Assembly: GCF_002953135.1 (NCBI RefSeq)
Contig: NZ_CP026372.1
Coordinates: 620,001-684,000, forward strand
Source: Sphingobium sp. SCG-1
Lineage (GTDB): Bacteria; Pseudomonadota; Alphaproteobacteria; Sphingomonadales; Sphingomonadaceae
Length of the DNA: 64,000 nucleotides
Reading direction: 5' to 3'
Every line of letters starts with the position of its first letter. Within the stretch, counting starts at the first letter, position 1. This document shows, piece after piece, positions 25,961 to 36,544 of this stretch. Made by a program: the position numbers and the translations under genes. Below the pieces are notes generated by a model. It ran no database searches. It was not told where the DNA came from and worked only from the letters and a program-made list of their open reading frames with translations.

Positions 25961-27424
25961 ATGACGACTGCCGCGTACACTCTCCCTCGTGAACGAGGTA
26001 TCTATTACGGGGGGGGCTGGCACCCCTCTAAAGGTGGAGTCGTCACGCCGGTTCACAGCCCGGCAACCGGCGAATTACTTACGACCATTAACGAGGCGAC
26101 GGCAGAGGACGTAGACGCAGCGGTCGCCGCCGCACGTGAAGGGTATAGAGTCTGGCGTGACGTAGCACCGAAGGAACGGGCGCGGATCATGCGTGAGATG
26201 GTGCGGGTGATCCGGGCCAATCTCGAAGAACTTGCGCTGATTGACGCGGCCGACTGCGGGAACCCGGTCGACGAGATGCGCCGGGACGTCGAGATGTCGG
26301 CAGGGCTGATCGAAATGTTCGCTGGCTTCTGGTCCGAGATGAAGGGCAGTTCGGTGCCGTTTGGCCCTGACATGCTTAGCTTTTCCGTGCGTGAGCCCTA
26401 TGGCGTCGTTGCGCGTATCGCGCCGTTCAACCATCCCTTCGTCTTCAGCATCGGCCGGCTTGGCGCGCCGCTCGCAGCTGGAAATGCAGTTATCGTCAAG
26501 CCGCCGGAACAGGCGCCGCTATCAGCGCTGCGCGGTATGGAGTTACTCGATGGGTTACTTCCCAAAGGAGTGCTCAACATGCTGCCTGGCGGACGCGACT
26601 TCGGAGCGGCATTGACGGCGCATCCAGGCGTCGACTTTGTTGCGGTGACAGGAAGTGTCCCGACCGGAAAGGCGGTCATGCGTGCGGCTTCCGATCGGTT
26701 GAAGCGCACGATGCTGGAGCTTGGCGGCAAGAACGCGCTGCTGGCATATCCTGATTCGGATCCCGACAAGGTGGCGCAGGCCATGGTTCGTGGCATGAAC
26801 TTCACGTGGTGCGGTCAATCATGCGGATCGACCAGCCGCGCCTTCGTTCATGAGGATATCTACGACGCGGTTCTGGAGCGTGTACCGACCTATGCGGCGC
26901 GCTTTAAGCCGGGGCTTCCGACCGATCCGGAGACAACGATGGGCTGCTTGGTTTCAAAATCACAGCATGATCGGGTTCTAGGCTACATCGCCAAAGCGAA
27001 AGCCGAGGGAGCAAGGCTCATTTGTGGCGGCAAGCAGCCCGATGCGCCCGAACTGGCCAATGGCTTCTTCATCGAGCCTACTGTGTTTGCCGACGTGACA
27101 CAGGAGATGGCAATCGCCCGCGAAGAAATTTTCGGTCCGGTTCTGTCCGTTTTCAAATGGAACGACGAAAGCCAGGTCATGGCTGACATCAACTCGGTTG
27201 ATTATGGGCTGACATTTGCGGTCTTCACCCGGGACGTTGCGGTAGCCCATCGGGCAGTGGCACGCGCCGAGGCCGGTTTCTGCTGGATCAATGAGGTATC
27301 TAAACATGCAATAGGCTCGGCCTTCGGTGGGTATAAGCAGTCGGGCATAGGGCGCGAGGAGTGCCTGGCTGAGCTTCTGACCTATACCCAGGAAAAGAAC
27401 GTCTACATCAACCTGGAAGGTTGA
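25961..27424 (+). CDS. NAD(P)-dependent aldehyde dehydrogenase, copy 2
   Basis: 487 aa. The active-site set is complete: Asn in IAPFNHPF, Lys in VIVKPPEQ, GSVPTGKAVM, Glu in LELGGKN and the nucleophilic Cys in WCGQSCGS. It is alignable with copy 1 over its full length with few gaps and long identical stretches, e.g. the FTWCGQSCGSTSRAF block and the YTQEKNV-INL C-terminus. The start at 25961 is chosen with AAGGA 11 nt upstream; an out-of-frame ATGTGA just before it may slow initiation. Second gene of operon B, 31 bp before the MFS gene. Same kind of reaction as copy 1, probably on a differently substituted semialdehyde. Confidence 0.9.
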   Translation: MTTAAYTLPRERGIYYGGGWHPSKGGVVTPVHSPATGELLTTINEATAEDVDAAVAAAREGYRVWRDVAPKERARIMREMVRVIRANLEELALIDAADCGNPVDEMRRDVEMSAGLIEMFAGFWSEMKGSSVPFGPDMLSFSVREPYGVVARIAPFNHPFVFSIGRLGAPLAAGNAVIVKPPEQAPLSALRGMELLDGLLPKGVLNMLPGGRDFGAALTAHPGVDFVAVTGSVPTGKAVMRAASDRLKRTMLELGGKNALLAYPDSDPDKVAQAMVRGMNFTWCGQSCGSTSRAFVHEDIYDAVLERVPTYAARFKPGLPTDPETTMGCLVSKSQHDRVLGYIAKAKAEGARLICGGKQPDAPELANGFFIEPTVFADVTQEMAIAREEIFGPVLSVFKWNDESQVMADINSVDYGLTFAVFTRDVAVAHRAVARAEAGFCWINEVSKHAIGSAFGGYKQSGIGREECLAELLTYTQEKNVYINLEG

Positions 27425-27455
27425 TGCCGATCGCACAGGAAATTGGGAGAGGCTG

Positions 27456-28811
27456 ATGGATGTGAAGGGGAGCGCCGGCATTCTCAGCGATCTATCGATG
27501 ACACGCCAGCAATGGATGGTCGTTGGACTTCTAATCGCGTTGAATGGGTTGGACGGCTTTGACGTTCTGGCGATCACATTTGCGGCACCGGCGGTTGCGG
27601 TTGAATGGCAGCTTCCGCCTACGGCGCTTGGTATCGTCCTATCGGCGGGGCTTGCCGGCATGATGTTGGGTTCGCTGGTCATTGGACCCATGAGTGATCG
27701 GCTCGGCCGACGGCCGGTGGTTCTTTTTTGCTTAGCCGTCATGGCTGCCGGTACCCTTTGGTCGGCTGCTACGGCTGACATCGGGTTGCTTGCATCGTCA
27801 CGATTGCTGACTGGCGTTGGCATCGGTGGGTTGCTGCCGACGATGAACGCGCTTGTCGCCGAGTTCTCGAATACGAAGCATCGCGATCTCAATCTCAGTC
27901 TGATGGTCGTGGGCTATCCTGTCGGTGGCGTAATCGGCGGACTGATCTCGGCCCATCTGATAGAGGTCGGCGGTTGGCGCATGATATTCTACGCTGCCTC
28001 CGCTCTGAGCCTGTTGGGGTTGGTGAGTGCATGGAAGCTACTCCCGGAATCTGTCGACTTTGAGCAGCAACGTGCGAGTAGCACCAGCGATGTAGATGGC
28101 GTTAACCGCGTACTTGCACACCTGAAGCAAAGGCTTGCTGAATCGCTTCCTGTCGAACGACCGGAACGCCAGCGTGGCACATTGTTCGGCGCTTTCGCAG
28201 CACCATACACACGTGGAACTTCGGTGATCTTGGCGGCCTATCTCCTTCACGCACTCAATCTATATTTCTTCATTAGCTGGTTGCCTAAGCTATTGGTTGA
28301 GTCGGGCTGGAGCCAGCCTGCGGCGATCGCAACCGCCACATTTCTGAACCTGGGTGCCATTGCCGGAGGCGTCTTGTGTGGGGCGCTGTCGCACCGGCTG
28401 GGGCTTGATGCGGTATTGATTACTGCCTTGGGCACGAGCTCGGTGCTCGCAGTCATTTTCGGGGTATTTGGACCTTCGCCTGATTTCGCGTGGATACTTA
28501 TCGCCGTTATAGGCGGGCTTCACCAAGCGGGGGTAGTCGGCTTCTATGCGTTGATTGCCCGCTTCTATCCGCCATCTCTTCGGTCGACCGGGGCAGGTGC
28601 AGTTCTTGGCCTTGGTCGAGGTGGTGCGGTTTGCGGGCCTCTTCTCGGTGGCGCTTTTCTCGCAGCCAATTTTCAGCCGCAGCAAGTTGTCCTGATTGTC
28701 GGATTTTCGTCTGCGTTATCCGCTCTCGTGCTCGTCTCACTACGATCAACGACCGCGCCGTCCATCAACTCTGAAGCGGCACCGCATCGGCGTGCCGCAA
28801 AACCATCCTGA
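27456..28811 (+). CDS. AAHS-family MFS transporter
   Basis: 451-residue aromatic-acid:H+ symporter family permease. Twelve hydrophobic helices; motifs NGLDGFDVLAITFAAPAV in helix 1, MSDRLGRRPVVLFCLAVM in loop 2-3, AEFSNTKHRD after helix 4 and LRSTGAGAVLGLGRGG in the second half. GGGAGAGG lies about 4-10 nt before the ATG. It is third in operon B, 31 bp after the ALDH and 13 bp before the second decarboxylase-like gene, so it is the inner-membrane partner of TonB receptor 2 in the same import route. Likely cargo is a carboxylated aromatic. Confidence 0.9.
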   Translation: MDVKGSAGILSDLSMTRQQWMVVGLLIALNGLDGFDVLAITFAAPAVAVEWQLPPTALGIVLSAGLAGMMLGSLVIGPMSDRLGRRPVVLFCLAVMAAGTLWSAATADIGLLASSRLLTGVGIGGLLPTMNALVAEFSNTKHRDLNLSLMVVGYPVGGVIGGLISAHLIEVGGWRMIFYAASALSLLGLVSAWKLLPESVDFEQQRASSTSDVDGVNRVLAHLKQRLAESLPVERPERQRGTLFGAFAAPYTRGTSVILAAYLLHALNLYFFISWLPKLLVESGWSQPAAIATATFLNLGAIAGGVLCGALSHRLGLDAVLITALGTSSVLAVIFGVFGPSPDFAWILIAVIGGLHQAGVVGFYALIARFYPPSLRSTGAGAVLGLGRGGAVCGPLLGGAFLAANFQPQQVVLIVGFSSALSALVLVSLRSTTAPSINSEAAPHRRAAKPS

Positions 28812-28824
28812 TGTGGGAGCATTT

Positions 28825-29817
28825 ATGGCCAAATTGAGACTGTCTATCGCATCGGCGGCATATGATCGCGTTGCTGCCCTGCGCGATGGTCGCATTTCTG
28901 TTGAATGCTGCGATCATGATCATCTCGTGGTCGGTCATGAGCAGATGTTCCAGCGCGCTTTTCAGTTTGCGGAATATGATGTCAGCGAGTTGTCGATGAG
29001 TTCCTATCTCGTCAGCTTGGCACGCGACGACAGTCCCTATGTGGCGGTTCCCGTGTTCCTTTCACGGTTGTTCCGACATTCGGCGATCTACCTTAACGCT
29101 GATGCCGGTATCGTCCGGCCCGAGGATTTGCGGGGCAAGCGAATTGGCGTGCCGGAATATCAGATGACAGCGGCGCTTTGGGCGCGAGGACTTCTCGACG
29201 ACGAGTACGGCGTGCCGCCCAGCGCGATGGAGTGGTTTCAAGGCGGCTTGCATGAGACAGGGCGCGCTGAGAAGCTGAAGCTCAACCTACCCGATGACAT
29301 CAGGATTCGGTCAATCGCAGCAGACCGGACGCTCAACGATTTGCTCGCGTCGGGTGAGATCGACGCATTGATATCAGCGCGCGCTCCGCGTGCATTTCTT
29401 CAAGGCGATGGGTCGGTAACGCGTCTATTCCCCGAGTATCGTGGCGAAGAGCAGGCCTATTTCAGGAAAACCGGCATCTTCCCCATCATGCATGTTCTTG
29501 GCATTCGCCGTTCCCTCGTTGAGGAACACCCTTGGCTTGCCAGCAGTGTTTATGACGCATTTGTTCGTGCGAAGCTGGCTGCTGACGACTGGCTATCTGA
29601 CGTGTCGGCGCTTCGGGTGACGCTGCCGTGGTTGGGCGCTGAACTGGACGAAACGCGAGCAGCGATGGGACGCGACTTCTGGCCTTATGGCGTAGAGCGC
29701 AATCGTACAACGCTTGAGCGGCTTTTCGACTATGCCTATCGCCATGGAACGGTCCCTAGGCGCTTCACGCTAGAGGAGGTGTTCGCGCCTTCAACCCTTA
29801 TCGAAACGCGCATCTGA
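28825..29817 (+). CDS. 4,5-dihydroxyphthalate-decarboxylase-like protein, copy 2
   Basis: 330 aa, paralogue of the protein at 15070. Shared blocks: VGHEQMFQRAFQFAEYD, VPVFLSRLFRHSAIY, KRIGVPEYQMTAALWARG, SGEIDALISAR, FPIMHVLGIRR, LEEVFAPSTLIETRI. The ATG at 28825 has GGGAG 6 nt upstream; the longer open frame overlaps the MFS stop and is not supported. No signal peptide. Last gene of operon B. The family uses a periplasmic-binding-protein fold; the characterised activity is decarboxylation of 4,5-dihydroxyphthalate to protocatechuate, which would feed LigAB. Other substrates with an ortho carboxylate and hydroxyl cannot be excluded. Confidence 0.82.
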   Translation: MAKLRLSIASAAYDRVAALRDGRISVECCDHDHLVVGHEQMFQRAFQFAEYDVSELSMSSYLVSLARDDSPYVAVPVFLSRLFRHSAIYLNADAGIVRPEDLRGKRIGVPEYQMTAALWARGLLDDEYGVPPSAMEWFQGGLHETGRAEKLKLNLPDDIRIRSIAADRTLNDLLASGEIDALISARAPRAFLQGDGSVTRLFPEYRGEEQAYFRKTGIFPIMHVLGIRRSLVEEHPWLASSVYDAFVRAKLAADDWLSDVSALRVTLPWLGAELDETRAAMGRDFWPYGVERNRTTLERLFDYAYRHGTVPRRFTLEEVFAPSTLIETRI

Positions 29818-29984
29818 CCACGGTGCCGGATGGGGTGCCTCCTCAACGACGCGCACCTCGATAAGGCGCTATGTAGCTGAAGCTGATGAAGGACTTGTAT
29901 TCCTGCAGGTGGCGACATGTATGCTCGGTAGGGAGGATTCGCCGACATCCGGTAGTGGGGCCTCCCGCCATTGAGAGGCGCCCT

Positions 29985-30566
29985 TCATGCCGCCATCGAT
30001 TGCGCCTCGTCTCCGTACAGCTCAAACGCCGTGTCGCTTCGCGGCATATCCAGTTCATCGGCCATCTCGTACAGTGCCGCAGGTGCCGTTTCGCCGCGGG
30101 CGGGGCAGGTCAGCGGCTGGATGATCCCCGTGTGGCGGAAACCGACCTTTTGCAAGACCTTGCCAGATGCCGGGTTGTCCAGGAAATGCCGTGCGGTGAT
30201 GCCGCGCATCCCAGTTGCACGGGCGATCTGCATAACGGCCCGCGCTGCTTCGGTCGCAAAGCCCAGCCCCCAATAGGGACGCGCGATCCAGTAACCCAGC
30301 TCCAGCCCCGCCTGATCGTCGGTTGAGGATATTCCGCAGCCGCCGATGAGTCGCGGCGCACCGCGCGTGCGCGAGAAGATCAGGAAGTCGGGCAGATGCG
30401 ATTCGCGTGCTGCCGCCAGAAACGCTCCCGCATCGGCTTCGCCATAAGGCCAAGGCGCGCGCGCCAGATTGCGCACGATGCTCTCTTCGCCAATGGCCTG
30501 CGCCAGCGCGGGCGCGTCCTCCATCCAGCCCGGCCTCAGCAGCAGGCGATCTGTACGTGCAAACAT
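29985..30566 (-). CDS. GNAT-family N-acetyltransferase
   Basis: 193 aa from the ATG at 30566, preceded by AGAGGA 6 nt upstream; the frame is open to 30614. RimJ/RimL-like layout: TDRLLLRPGWMEDAPAL at the N-terminus, the beta-4/5 segment GLELGYWIARPYWGLGFATE containing the acetyl-CoA pyrophosphate loop, and NPASGKVLQKVGFRHTG, the conserved Asn-x-x-S-x-x-V/L-x-K-x-G-F motif. Acceptor unknown; relatives modify ribosomal proteins or small amines. It lies 300 bp beyond rpmA on the same strand, an arrangement common in sphingomonads. Confidence 0.87.
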   Translation of the reverse strand: MFARTDRLLLRPGWMEDAPALAQAIGEESIVRNLARAPWPYGEADAGAFLAAARESHLPDFLIFSRTRGAPRLIGGCGISSTDDQAGLELGYWIARPYWGLGFATEAARAVMQIARATGMRGITARHFLDNPASGKVLQKVGFRHTGIIQPLTCPARGETAPAALYEMADELDMPRSDTAFELYGDEAQSMAA

Positions 30567-30754
30567 GGGAAGTCCTCTCTTGTTCTTTTCGCCAGTTCCG
30601 CAATCGATGCGCATGTGCGCGCATTTGATGACGACTTGGCGACAGCCTCATTCGGTGGAGGCTCGGCCGTGTGACGCATGAGCCGAGCTGTTGTTCCAGC
30701 AAAAACCATGAGGGAAAAGAAAAGGATAGAACATGAATTACCCCGGACATGGAA

Positions 30755-30788
30755 ACGGGGCGCTACCCTTTCGGGGCGCCCCGTTTTT
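30755..30788. terminator. Strong hairpin after rpmA
   Basis: ACGGGGCGC, 12-nt loop, GCGCCCCGT, followed by five T on the plus strand. Position suits termination of the minus-strand rplU-rpmA transcript, although the U-tract on that strand (GTTTCC) is weak. No plus-strand gene ends here. Confidence 0.55.
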
Positions 30789-30870
30789 CCCTCATCCGAT
30801 GGAGCTTTTCCGTTAAGGAGAAGCCTTCATCCGGGGCGCCCAATGGACGACCCGTTTGGAAAGTCGTCCG

Positions 30871-31140
30871 TTATTCTGCGGCTTCCGCCATCATGTCCAC
30901 CGACACGTATTTGCGGCCCAGCTTGCCATCGTGGAATACCACGCGGCCTTCGGTAAGCGCGAACAGCGTGTGGTCCTTGCCGATGCCGACGTTACGGCCC
31001 GGATAGACGCGCGTGCCGCGCTGACGAATAATAATGTTGCCGCCGATGACGTCCTGGCCACCGAACTTCTTCACGCCAAGGCGACGGCCAGCGGAGTCGC
31101 GACCGTTGCGCGAAGAACCGCCTGCTTTCTTATGTGCCAT
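30871..31140 (-). CDS. rpmA: 50S ribosomal protein L27
   Basis: 89 residues, full length. Starts [20 protein letters not shown], the canonical L27 N-terminus that reaches the peptidyl-transferase centre, followed by LGVKKFGGQ and [13 protein letters not shown]. No N-terminal cleavable extension of the Firmicutes type. It lies 42 bp downstream of rplU in the standard rplU-rpmA order. Confidence 0.98.
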   Translation of the reverse strand: MAHKKAGGSSRNGRDSAGRRLGVKKFGGQDVIGGNIIIRQRGTRVYPGRNVGIGKDHTLFALTEGRVVFHDGKLGRKYVSVDMMAEAAE

Positions 31141-31182
31141 TGTCTAAACTCCCAAATCTCTATCTGGTATCTCTAGTCGCGC

Positions 31183-31548
31183 TCAGGCTTCTGCAGCCGC
31201 TGCGTCTTCGGTCTTGGCTGCGGCCTTCTTCGGCGCTGCCTTCTTCTCTTCGCCGCCGATCGCAATGATCTTCAGGATCGTGTGACGCTGGCGATGACCG
31301 TTCTTGCGGCGATAGTTATGGCGGCGGCGCTTCTTGAAGACGATAACCTTCTCGCCCTTCGCCTGCGCAATGATCTCCGCAGCGACCGTGAGGCCTGCGG
31401 TGTCCTTAAGATCGCTGCCTTCGCCGGCCAGCAGGACATCGTCCAGCGTGATCTGGTCGCCGGCTTCGCCAGCGATCTTCTCGATCACGATCTTGTCTCC
31501 TGCGGCAACGCGATACTGCTTGCCGCCCGTGCGCACGACTGCGAACAT
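31183..31548 (-). CDS. rplU: 50S ribosomal protein L21
   Basis: 121 residues. [18 protein letters not shown] and the [18 protein letters not shown]-binding stretch are diagnostic. Beyond the usual length of about 103 it has a Lys/Ala/Glu-rich tail ([13 protein letters not shown]), common in alphaproteobacteria. First gene of the rplU-rpmA transcript. Confidence 0.98.
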   Translation of the reverse strand: MFAVVRTGGKQYRVAAGDKIVIEKIAGEAGDQITLDDVLLAGEGSDLKDTAGLTVAAEIIAQAKGEKVIVFKKRRRHNYRRKNGHRQRHTILKIIAIGGEEKKAAPKKAAAKTEDAAAAEA

Positions 31549-31626
31549 GGCTTTTCTCTTCTAATCCAAACTGCGTGGCGCGAGACAAGGAGCATCAGCC
31601 CCGGAAGACCCGCGCGGGAAAGTGGC

Positions 31627-31655
31627 CCGTTATTGAATTGAGTCCGCCCTGTCAA
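31627..31655 (-). promoter_or_regulatory. Candidate promoter for rplU
   Basis: On the minus strand TTGACA, 17 nt, then TAACGG. The -35 is a consensus match, the -10 is poor. It would give a leader of about 70-80 nt before rplU. Confidence 0.35.
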
Positions 31656-31711
31656 CTGAATTACCTTTTGCGCCGCCCCTTTTGGAGGAATGAAGCAGAC
31701 GCATAAACTTG

Positions 31712-32662
31712 CTATCGATGCAGTAGCGACAGCACTGCGGCTATGGTCGCCACCGATGCCAGGGTCGTCACCATGATCGTTCCCGACGTCACTTTGCCAT
31801 CGCGCGCATAGAGTTCGGCAATCATAAACGGACCTGTCCCGGTAGGGAGCGCGGCGACTGCAATCGCTGCTACTGCTATGTCGGCGGGCAATGCGAACAC
31901 GTACCACGCCAGCCAGGCTGTGATCGCCGGATGCACGATCAGCTTGACCAGCGACAGCATACCGATAGCCGGACTTTGTACGGTCTGGCGCAAGGGCCGC
32001 TGGGCGAGGAACAGCCCGACCGCCACCAGTGCGACAGGACTCGCCACGCCACCTAACGTAGACAGAAAGCTGGTGAGAGGCGCCGGCAGCGTCCATCCCG
32101 ACAACCAGAATGCGAGACCGGCGAGCGGTGATACGATGACCGGGTTGCGCGCCATGCCGGAGAAGATACGCAGCATAGCATGACCCATGCCGTCTGACGC
32201 GCCGGGACGATGGCTTCGCCCGGCTTCGATCAGGCCGACTCCCGCCACGAACAGGCAGGTCAGCGTTACCGTTCCTGCCACCACGACGAAGGGCCTGACT
32301 GCGCTTCCCAGCGTCAGCGTCAGCAACGGCAAACCAATATAGACGGCATTGCTATAGCTGGCGTTCAGGCCATCCACGCCCATGTCGGCAATCGACAATC
32401 CTCGCATACGGCCGACGATCAGGCCCAGCCCGAAGACCATGAAGCTGCCGATCAGCGACACGGCAGCGAACCCGGGATGCCACAATTTCTCCCAGTCGGT
32501 CGTCGCCACCACTTCAAACAGCAGGCAGGGCAGCGGCACCCACACGACGAAGCGGTTGAGCATCGTCGCTGCGCCTTCACCCAGCACGCCCGCCTTCCCC
32601 GCGATGAAGCCCGCGAGGAGGATCAGGAATACCGGCAGGATCGTGATGATATTGCCCAGCAT
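31712..32662 (-). CDS. AEC-family (auxin efflux carrier-like) permease
   Basis: 316-residue inner-membrane protein with about ten helices. The N-terminal ILPVFLILLAGFIAGKAGVL, the NASYSNAVYIGLPLL motif near residue 102 and the second-half ALPTGTGPFMIAELYARD are typical of the AEC/malonate-type carriers. No N-terminal signal beyond helix 1. Bacterial members transport dicarboxylates such as malate or malonate, or act in efflux; which applies is not known. It stands alone upstream of rplU. Confidence 0.87.
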   Translation of the reverse strand: MLGNIITILPVFLILLAGFIAGKAGVLGEGAATMLNRFVVWVPLPCLLFEVVATTDWEKLWHPGFAAVSLIGSFMVFGLGLIVGRMRGLSIADMGVDGLNASYSNAVYIGLPLLTLTLGSAVRPFVVVAGTVTLTCLFVAGVGLIEAGRSHRPGASDGMGHAMLRIFSGMARNPVIVSPLAGLAFWLSGWTLPAPLTSFLSTLGGVASPVALVAVGLFLAQRPLRQTVQSPAIGMLSLVKLIVHPAITAWLAWYVFALPADIAVAAIAVAALPTGTGPFMIAELYARDGKVTSGTIMVTTLASVATIAAVLSLLHR

Positions 32663-32760
32663 GGGCGGGCGTTACGGGATTCACGGCGTCCTGCCAATCC
32701 GGGATGCTTTGTCCCCGGTCCCGGCGGCATTGCATGGATGCCCGACGCGCCCTAGATGCA

Positions 32761-33297
32761 ATGCCCATGATGTTGCGTCCGCTCCTCTCCTCGCTCGCCC
32801 TGTTCCTTACTGGCTGTGCCGCGGCGGTCGGGGGTGGCGATGGCTATCCCTCGCTCGCACGGCGACCGGTTGAGTCACAGGATTACGAAACTCCGGCGGC
32901 AGCGCCCTCCGTACCGGCCCCTGCCGTCGCCGTCCCGGCTGACGATGCGGAACTCAGCCGCTATGCTGCGCAGGCGAGCGCGGGCGCTGCAAATTTCGAC
33001 AAGGCCTATGCCGACGCGGAACGTCTTACGCGGGCGGCTTCGGGTGCTGCGATATCCAGTGATCCGTGGGTGGCGGCGCAGGCGGCGATCAGCGCCCTTG
33101 AAGCGGCGCGCAACGACAGCGTGTCTGCGCTGGCGGCGCTTGATACGCTGTACACGGAGCGGACGAATGCCATTGCCGACGGCAAGGCGACCGGCACTCT
33201 CGACGCGATCGACGCGGCGCGCGGGCAGGCTCTGGCAGCGGTCGATGCGCAGAATGATCGCCTCGACGCGCTGAAGGCGAAGCTCGCCCAGCCCTGA
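32761..33297 (+). CDS. Lipoprotein of unknown function
   Basis: 178 aa. The N-terminus MMLRPLLSSLALFLTGCAAA is a lipoprotein signal with lipobox LTGC, so the mature protein should be lipid-anchored. The rest is Ala-rich and helical (AELSRYAAQASAGAANFDKA, then DALKAKLAQP), and looks like a coiled rod. No enzyme motif. ATG choice between 32761, 32767 and 32770 is open; no clear ribosome-binding site is seen. It converges on the gamma-carbonic anhydrase, 5 bp between stops. Confidence 0.68.
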   Translation: MPMMLRPLLSSLALFLTGCAAAVGGGDGYPSLARRPVESQDYETPAAAPSVPAPAVAVPADDAELSRYAAQASAGAANFDKAYADAERLTRAASGAAISSDPWVAAQAAISALEAARNDSVSALAALDTLYTERTNAIADGKATGTLDAIDAARGQALAAVDAQNDRLDALKAKLAQP

Positions 33298-33302
33298 CGG
33301 GC

Positions 33303-34876
<1,574 letters not shown>

Positions 34877-34941
34877 TTAGGCGTGTGCCATCGCCGGATC
34901 AACCCGAGCGCGCGAGGCTATCGTCTCGCTGCAGCCTTGCG

Positions 34942-35178
34942 TTAATGCGCGCCCGACTTCAGCAATTGCGCTGCCATTTCAAGCTGCCGGGCATCCATCT
35001 CGGAATAGGCGAAATCGCCGCCCAGATCGACCGGCTCCTGAAATTCGGCGTAAGCGGCGAAGCGCTCATCCTCGTCCAAACCGGCGAAGATAGCGACGCA
35101 TCCCTTGAACGTGCAACGGTAGCCCGGCTCGCCATTGCCAGGGTAAAAGCGGACGGGTGTATCCCAAGAAAGACTCAT
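34942..35178 (-). CDS. Small conserved protein of unknown function
   Basis: 78 residues from ATG 35178 (MSLSWDTPVRFYPGNGEPGY), with a G-rich stretch just upstream; a GTG at 35190 is possible. Acidic, soluble, with two Cys (YRCTFKGC) in a short motif that could form a disulfide or bind metal. Its middle is rich in Glu/Asp and aromatic residues (DEDERFAAYAEFQEPVD). I do not recognise a named domain. It is upstream of hemB on the same strand, 75 bp apart. Confidence 0.6.
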   Translation of the reverse strand: MSLSWDTPVRFYPGNGEPGYRCTFKGCVAIFAGLDEDERFAAYAEFQEPVDLGGDFAYSEMDARQLEMAAQLLKSGAH

Positions 35179-35269
35179 GCCAGCCCCCACTCGTTGTGGA
35201 AGCGTATCGTGTCACAGAATTGACGGAAATCAAGAGGAGCGGCAAAGAAACTTGACGGCGAAGCTGACT

Positions 35270-35704
35270 CTATTCGTCAGGTCGCTTGTGCAGCTTTTCC
35301 CACAGCGCCGACGTCCCCGCCTCCTGCGCGCGCGTATTATACTGCGCCGCGATCAGCCAGCCCTTGATCGGCCGCAGAGGAAGAACGGTGGTCAGCAACA
35401 GCACCGGCACACCCACCAGCAGATGCACCCACAGCGGAGGCCGCGCCAGAATCTCCAGCATGACGATGAAGATAACGCCGGGGACGCAGGCAAAAAGCTG
35501 TACGAATACGGCGGGACCATCGGCGGGATCGGCAAAGGAATAGTCGAGCCCGCATACCTCACAATGATCGCGAACCGTCAGGAACCCCTTGAAGATCTGC
35601 CCTTTCCCACATCGGGGACAAAGCCCACGCACACCCGTTTGAACGGCCGAGAGCCGTACCGGCGGCGCGGTTGGCACCTCTGTACCCTTGTCAATCCCGT
35701 CCAT
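35270..35704 (-). CDS. DUF983-family zinc-ribbon membrane protein
   Basis: 144 aa from ATG 35704 (MDGIDKGTEV). An N-terminal zinc ribbon, GLCPRCGKGQIFKGF near residue 28 and DHCEVCGLDYSF near 48, is followed by two membrane helices (VQLFACVPGVIFIVMLEI and VHLLVGVPVLLLTTVLPL) and the conserved RPIKGWLIAAQY. This is the standard DUF983 layout, often found near cytochrome oxidase genes in other alphaproteobacteria. The function is not established. Confidence 0.87.
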   Translation of the reverse strand: MDGIDKGTEVPTAPPVRLSAVQTGVRGLCPRCGKGQIFKGFLTVRDHCEVCGLDYSFADPADGPAVFVQLFACVPGVIFIVMLEILARPPLWVHLLVGVPVLLLTTVLPLRPIKGWLIAAQYNTRAQEAGTSALWEKLHKRPDE

Positions 35705-35861
35705 CACCAGCCTCCGGCACCCAGTTCCTGCGTATCGCAACTGGGGTCGATCTCCGCGCGGCGCAAGTGGACATTATGCCTAAGCATGAAGCGACCGGCG
35801 CGCCGGGGGCCAGCTTGGTCCATTTGCCGATACCGTCTCGAAACGCTGAATATCGCCGTAA

Positions 35862-35892
35862 CAAAAAGGCCGGCTCCTTACGGGACCGGCCT
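35862..35892 (-). terminator. Rho-independent terminator for the glycine-zipper gene
   Basis: Minus strand: AGGCCGG, 12-nt loop, CCGGCCT, then T5. It lies 46-76 bp past the stop of the gene at 35938. A weaker T-run on the other side could also serve the plus strand. Confidence 0.75.
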
Positions 35893-35937
35893 CTTCGTTT
35901 TTAACCGTCAACTTCGCAGTCGACTTTGGCCTGCTAT

Positions 35938-36348
35938 TTAGCAGCGGCGGCCATCACTTTTGTCAATGGCGCGACCGGCAAGAGCGCCTACGCCTGCACC
36001 AAGGACCGTGCCGGTGGTGCGATCACCGCGACCCGCGACCTGGTTGCCGAGCAGGCCACCAGCGATCGCGCCGATGATAGTGCCGCCCGTGCCGTTGTCG
36101 CGGCAGCGATAACGGTCGCCGCGATAGCCGCTGTTGCGATAGCCATCATTACGGTAGCCATTGTTCCGATAGTAGCGCTCGCTATTGTAGTTGCGGCGGT
36201 CGCCACCGCGATAATAGTCACTACGGTCATAGCCGCGCTCGTAACCGCGATAATGATCGCGAGCCATTGCAGGGGCCGAGGTGGCGACGAAAGACGCAAC
36301 GCCCATTGCAAGCGCGGCACCCATGTTGAGGAAAGCGGACTTCTTCAT
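35938..36348 (-). CDS. Secreted glycine-zipper (2TM) envelope protein with Tyr/Arg repeats
   Basis: 136 aa from the ATG at 36348, which has GGAG 7 nt upstream. Signal peptide ends near APAMARD. Then comes a 50-residue low-complexity segment of Tyr, Arg, Gly and Asn (repeats such as NNGYRNDGYRNSGYR). The C-terminal third is a glycine zipper, GTIIGAIAGGLLGNQVAGRG, repeated as TVLGAGVGALAGRAID, as in Rcc01698/SlyB-like outer-membrane proteins. Probably periplasmic or outer-membrane associated, perhaps stress-linked; the exact function is unknown. Confidence 0.8.
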   Translation of the reverse strand: MKKSAFLNMGAALAMGVASFVATSAPAMARDHYRGYERGYDRSDYYRGGDRRNYNSERYYRNNGYRNDGYRNSGYRGDRYRCRDNGTGGTIIGAIAGGLLGNQVAGRGDRTTGTVLGAGVGALAGRAIDKSDGRRC

Positions 36349-36544
36349 GGCGTTACTCCTTTTCAAATTCTTCGAGAGCGTGACGTTTGCGAATCACCTT
36401 GCCTCTCGATGACACCCTTATGCAGGGATCGCCTTGAGGGGAGGCTGAACGCAGGTGACAGCCCTCGTTCAGTTAGCTGGCGTTCACACTAACCCCATTT
36501 TGAAGTGTGCGTCACAGGACAAATCCCCTATCGCCTGCATCCAG

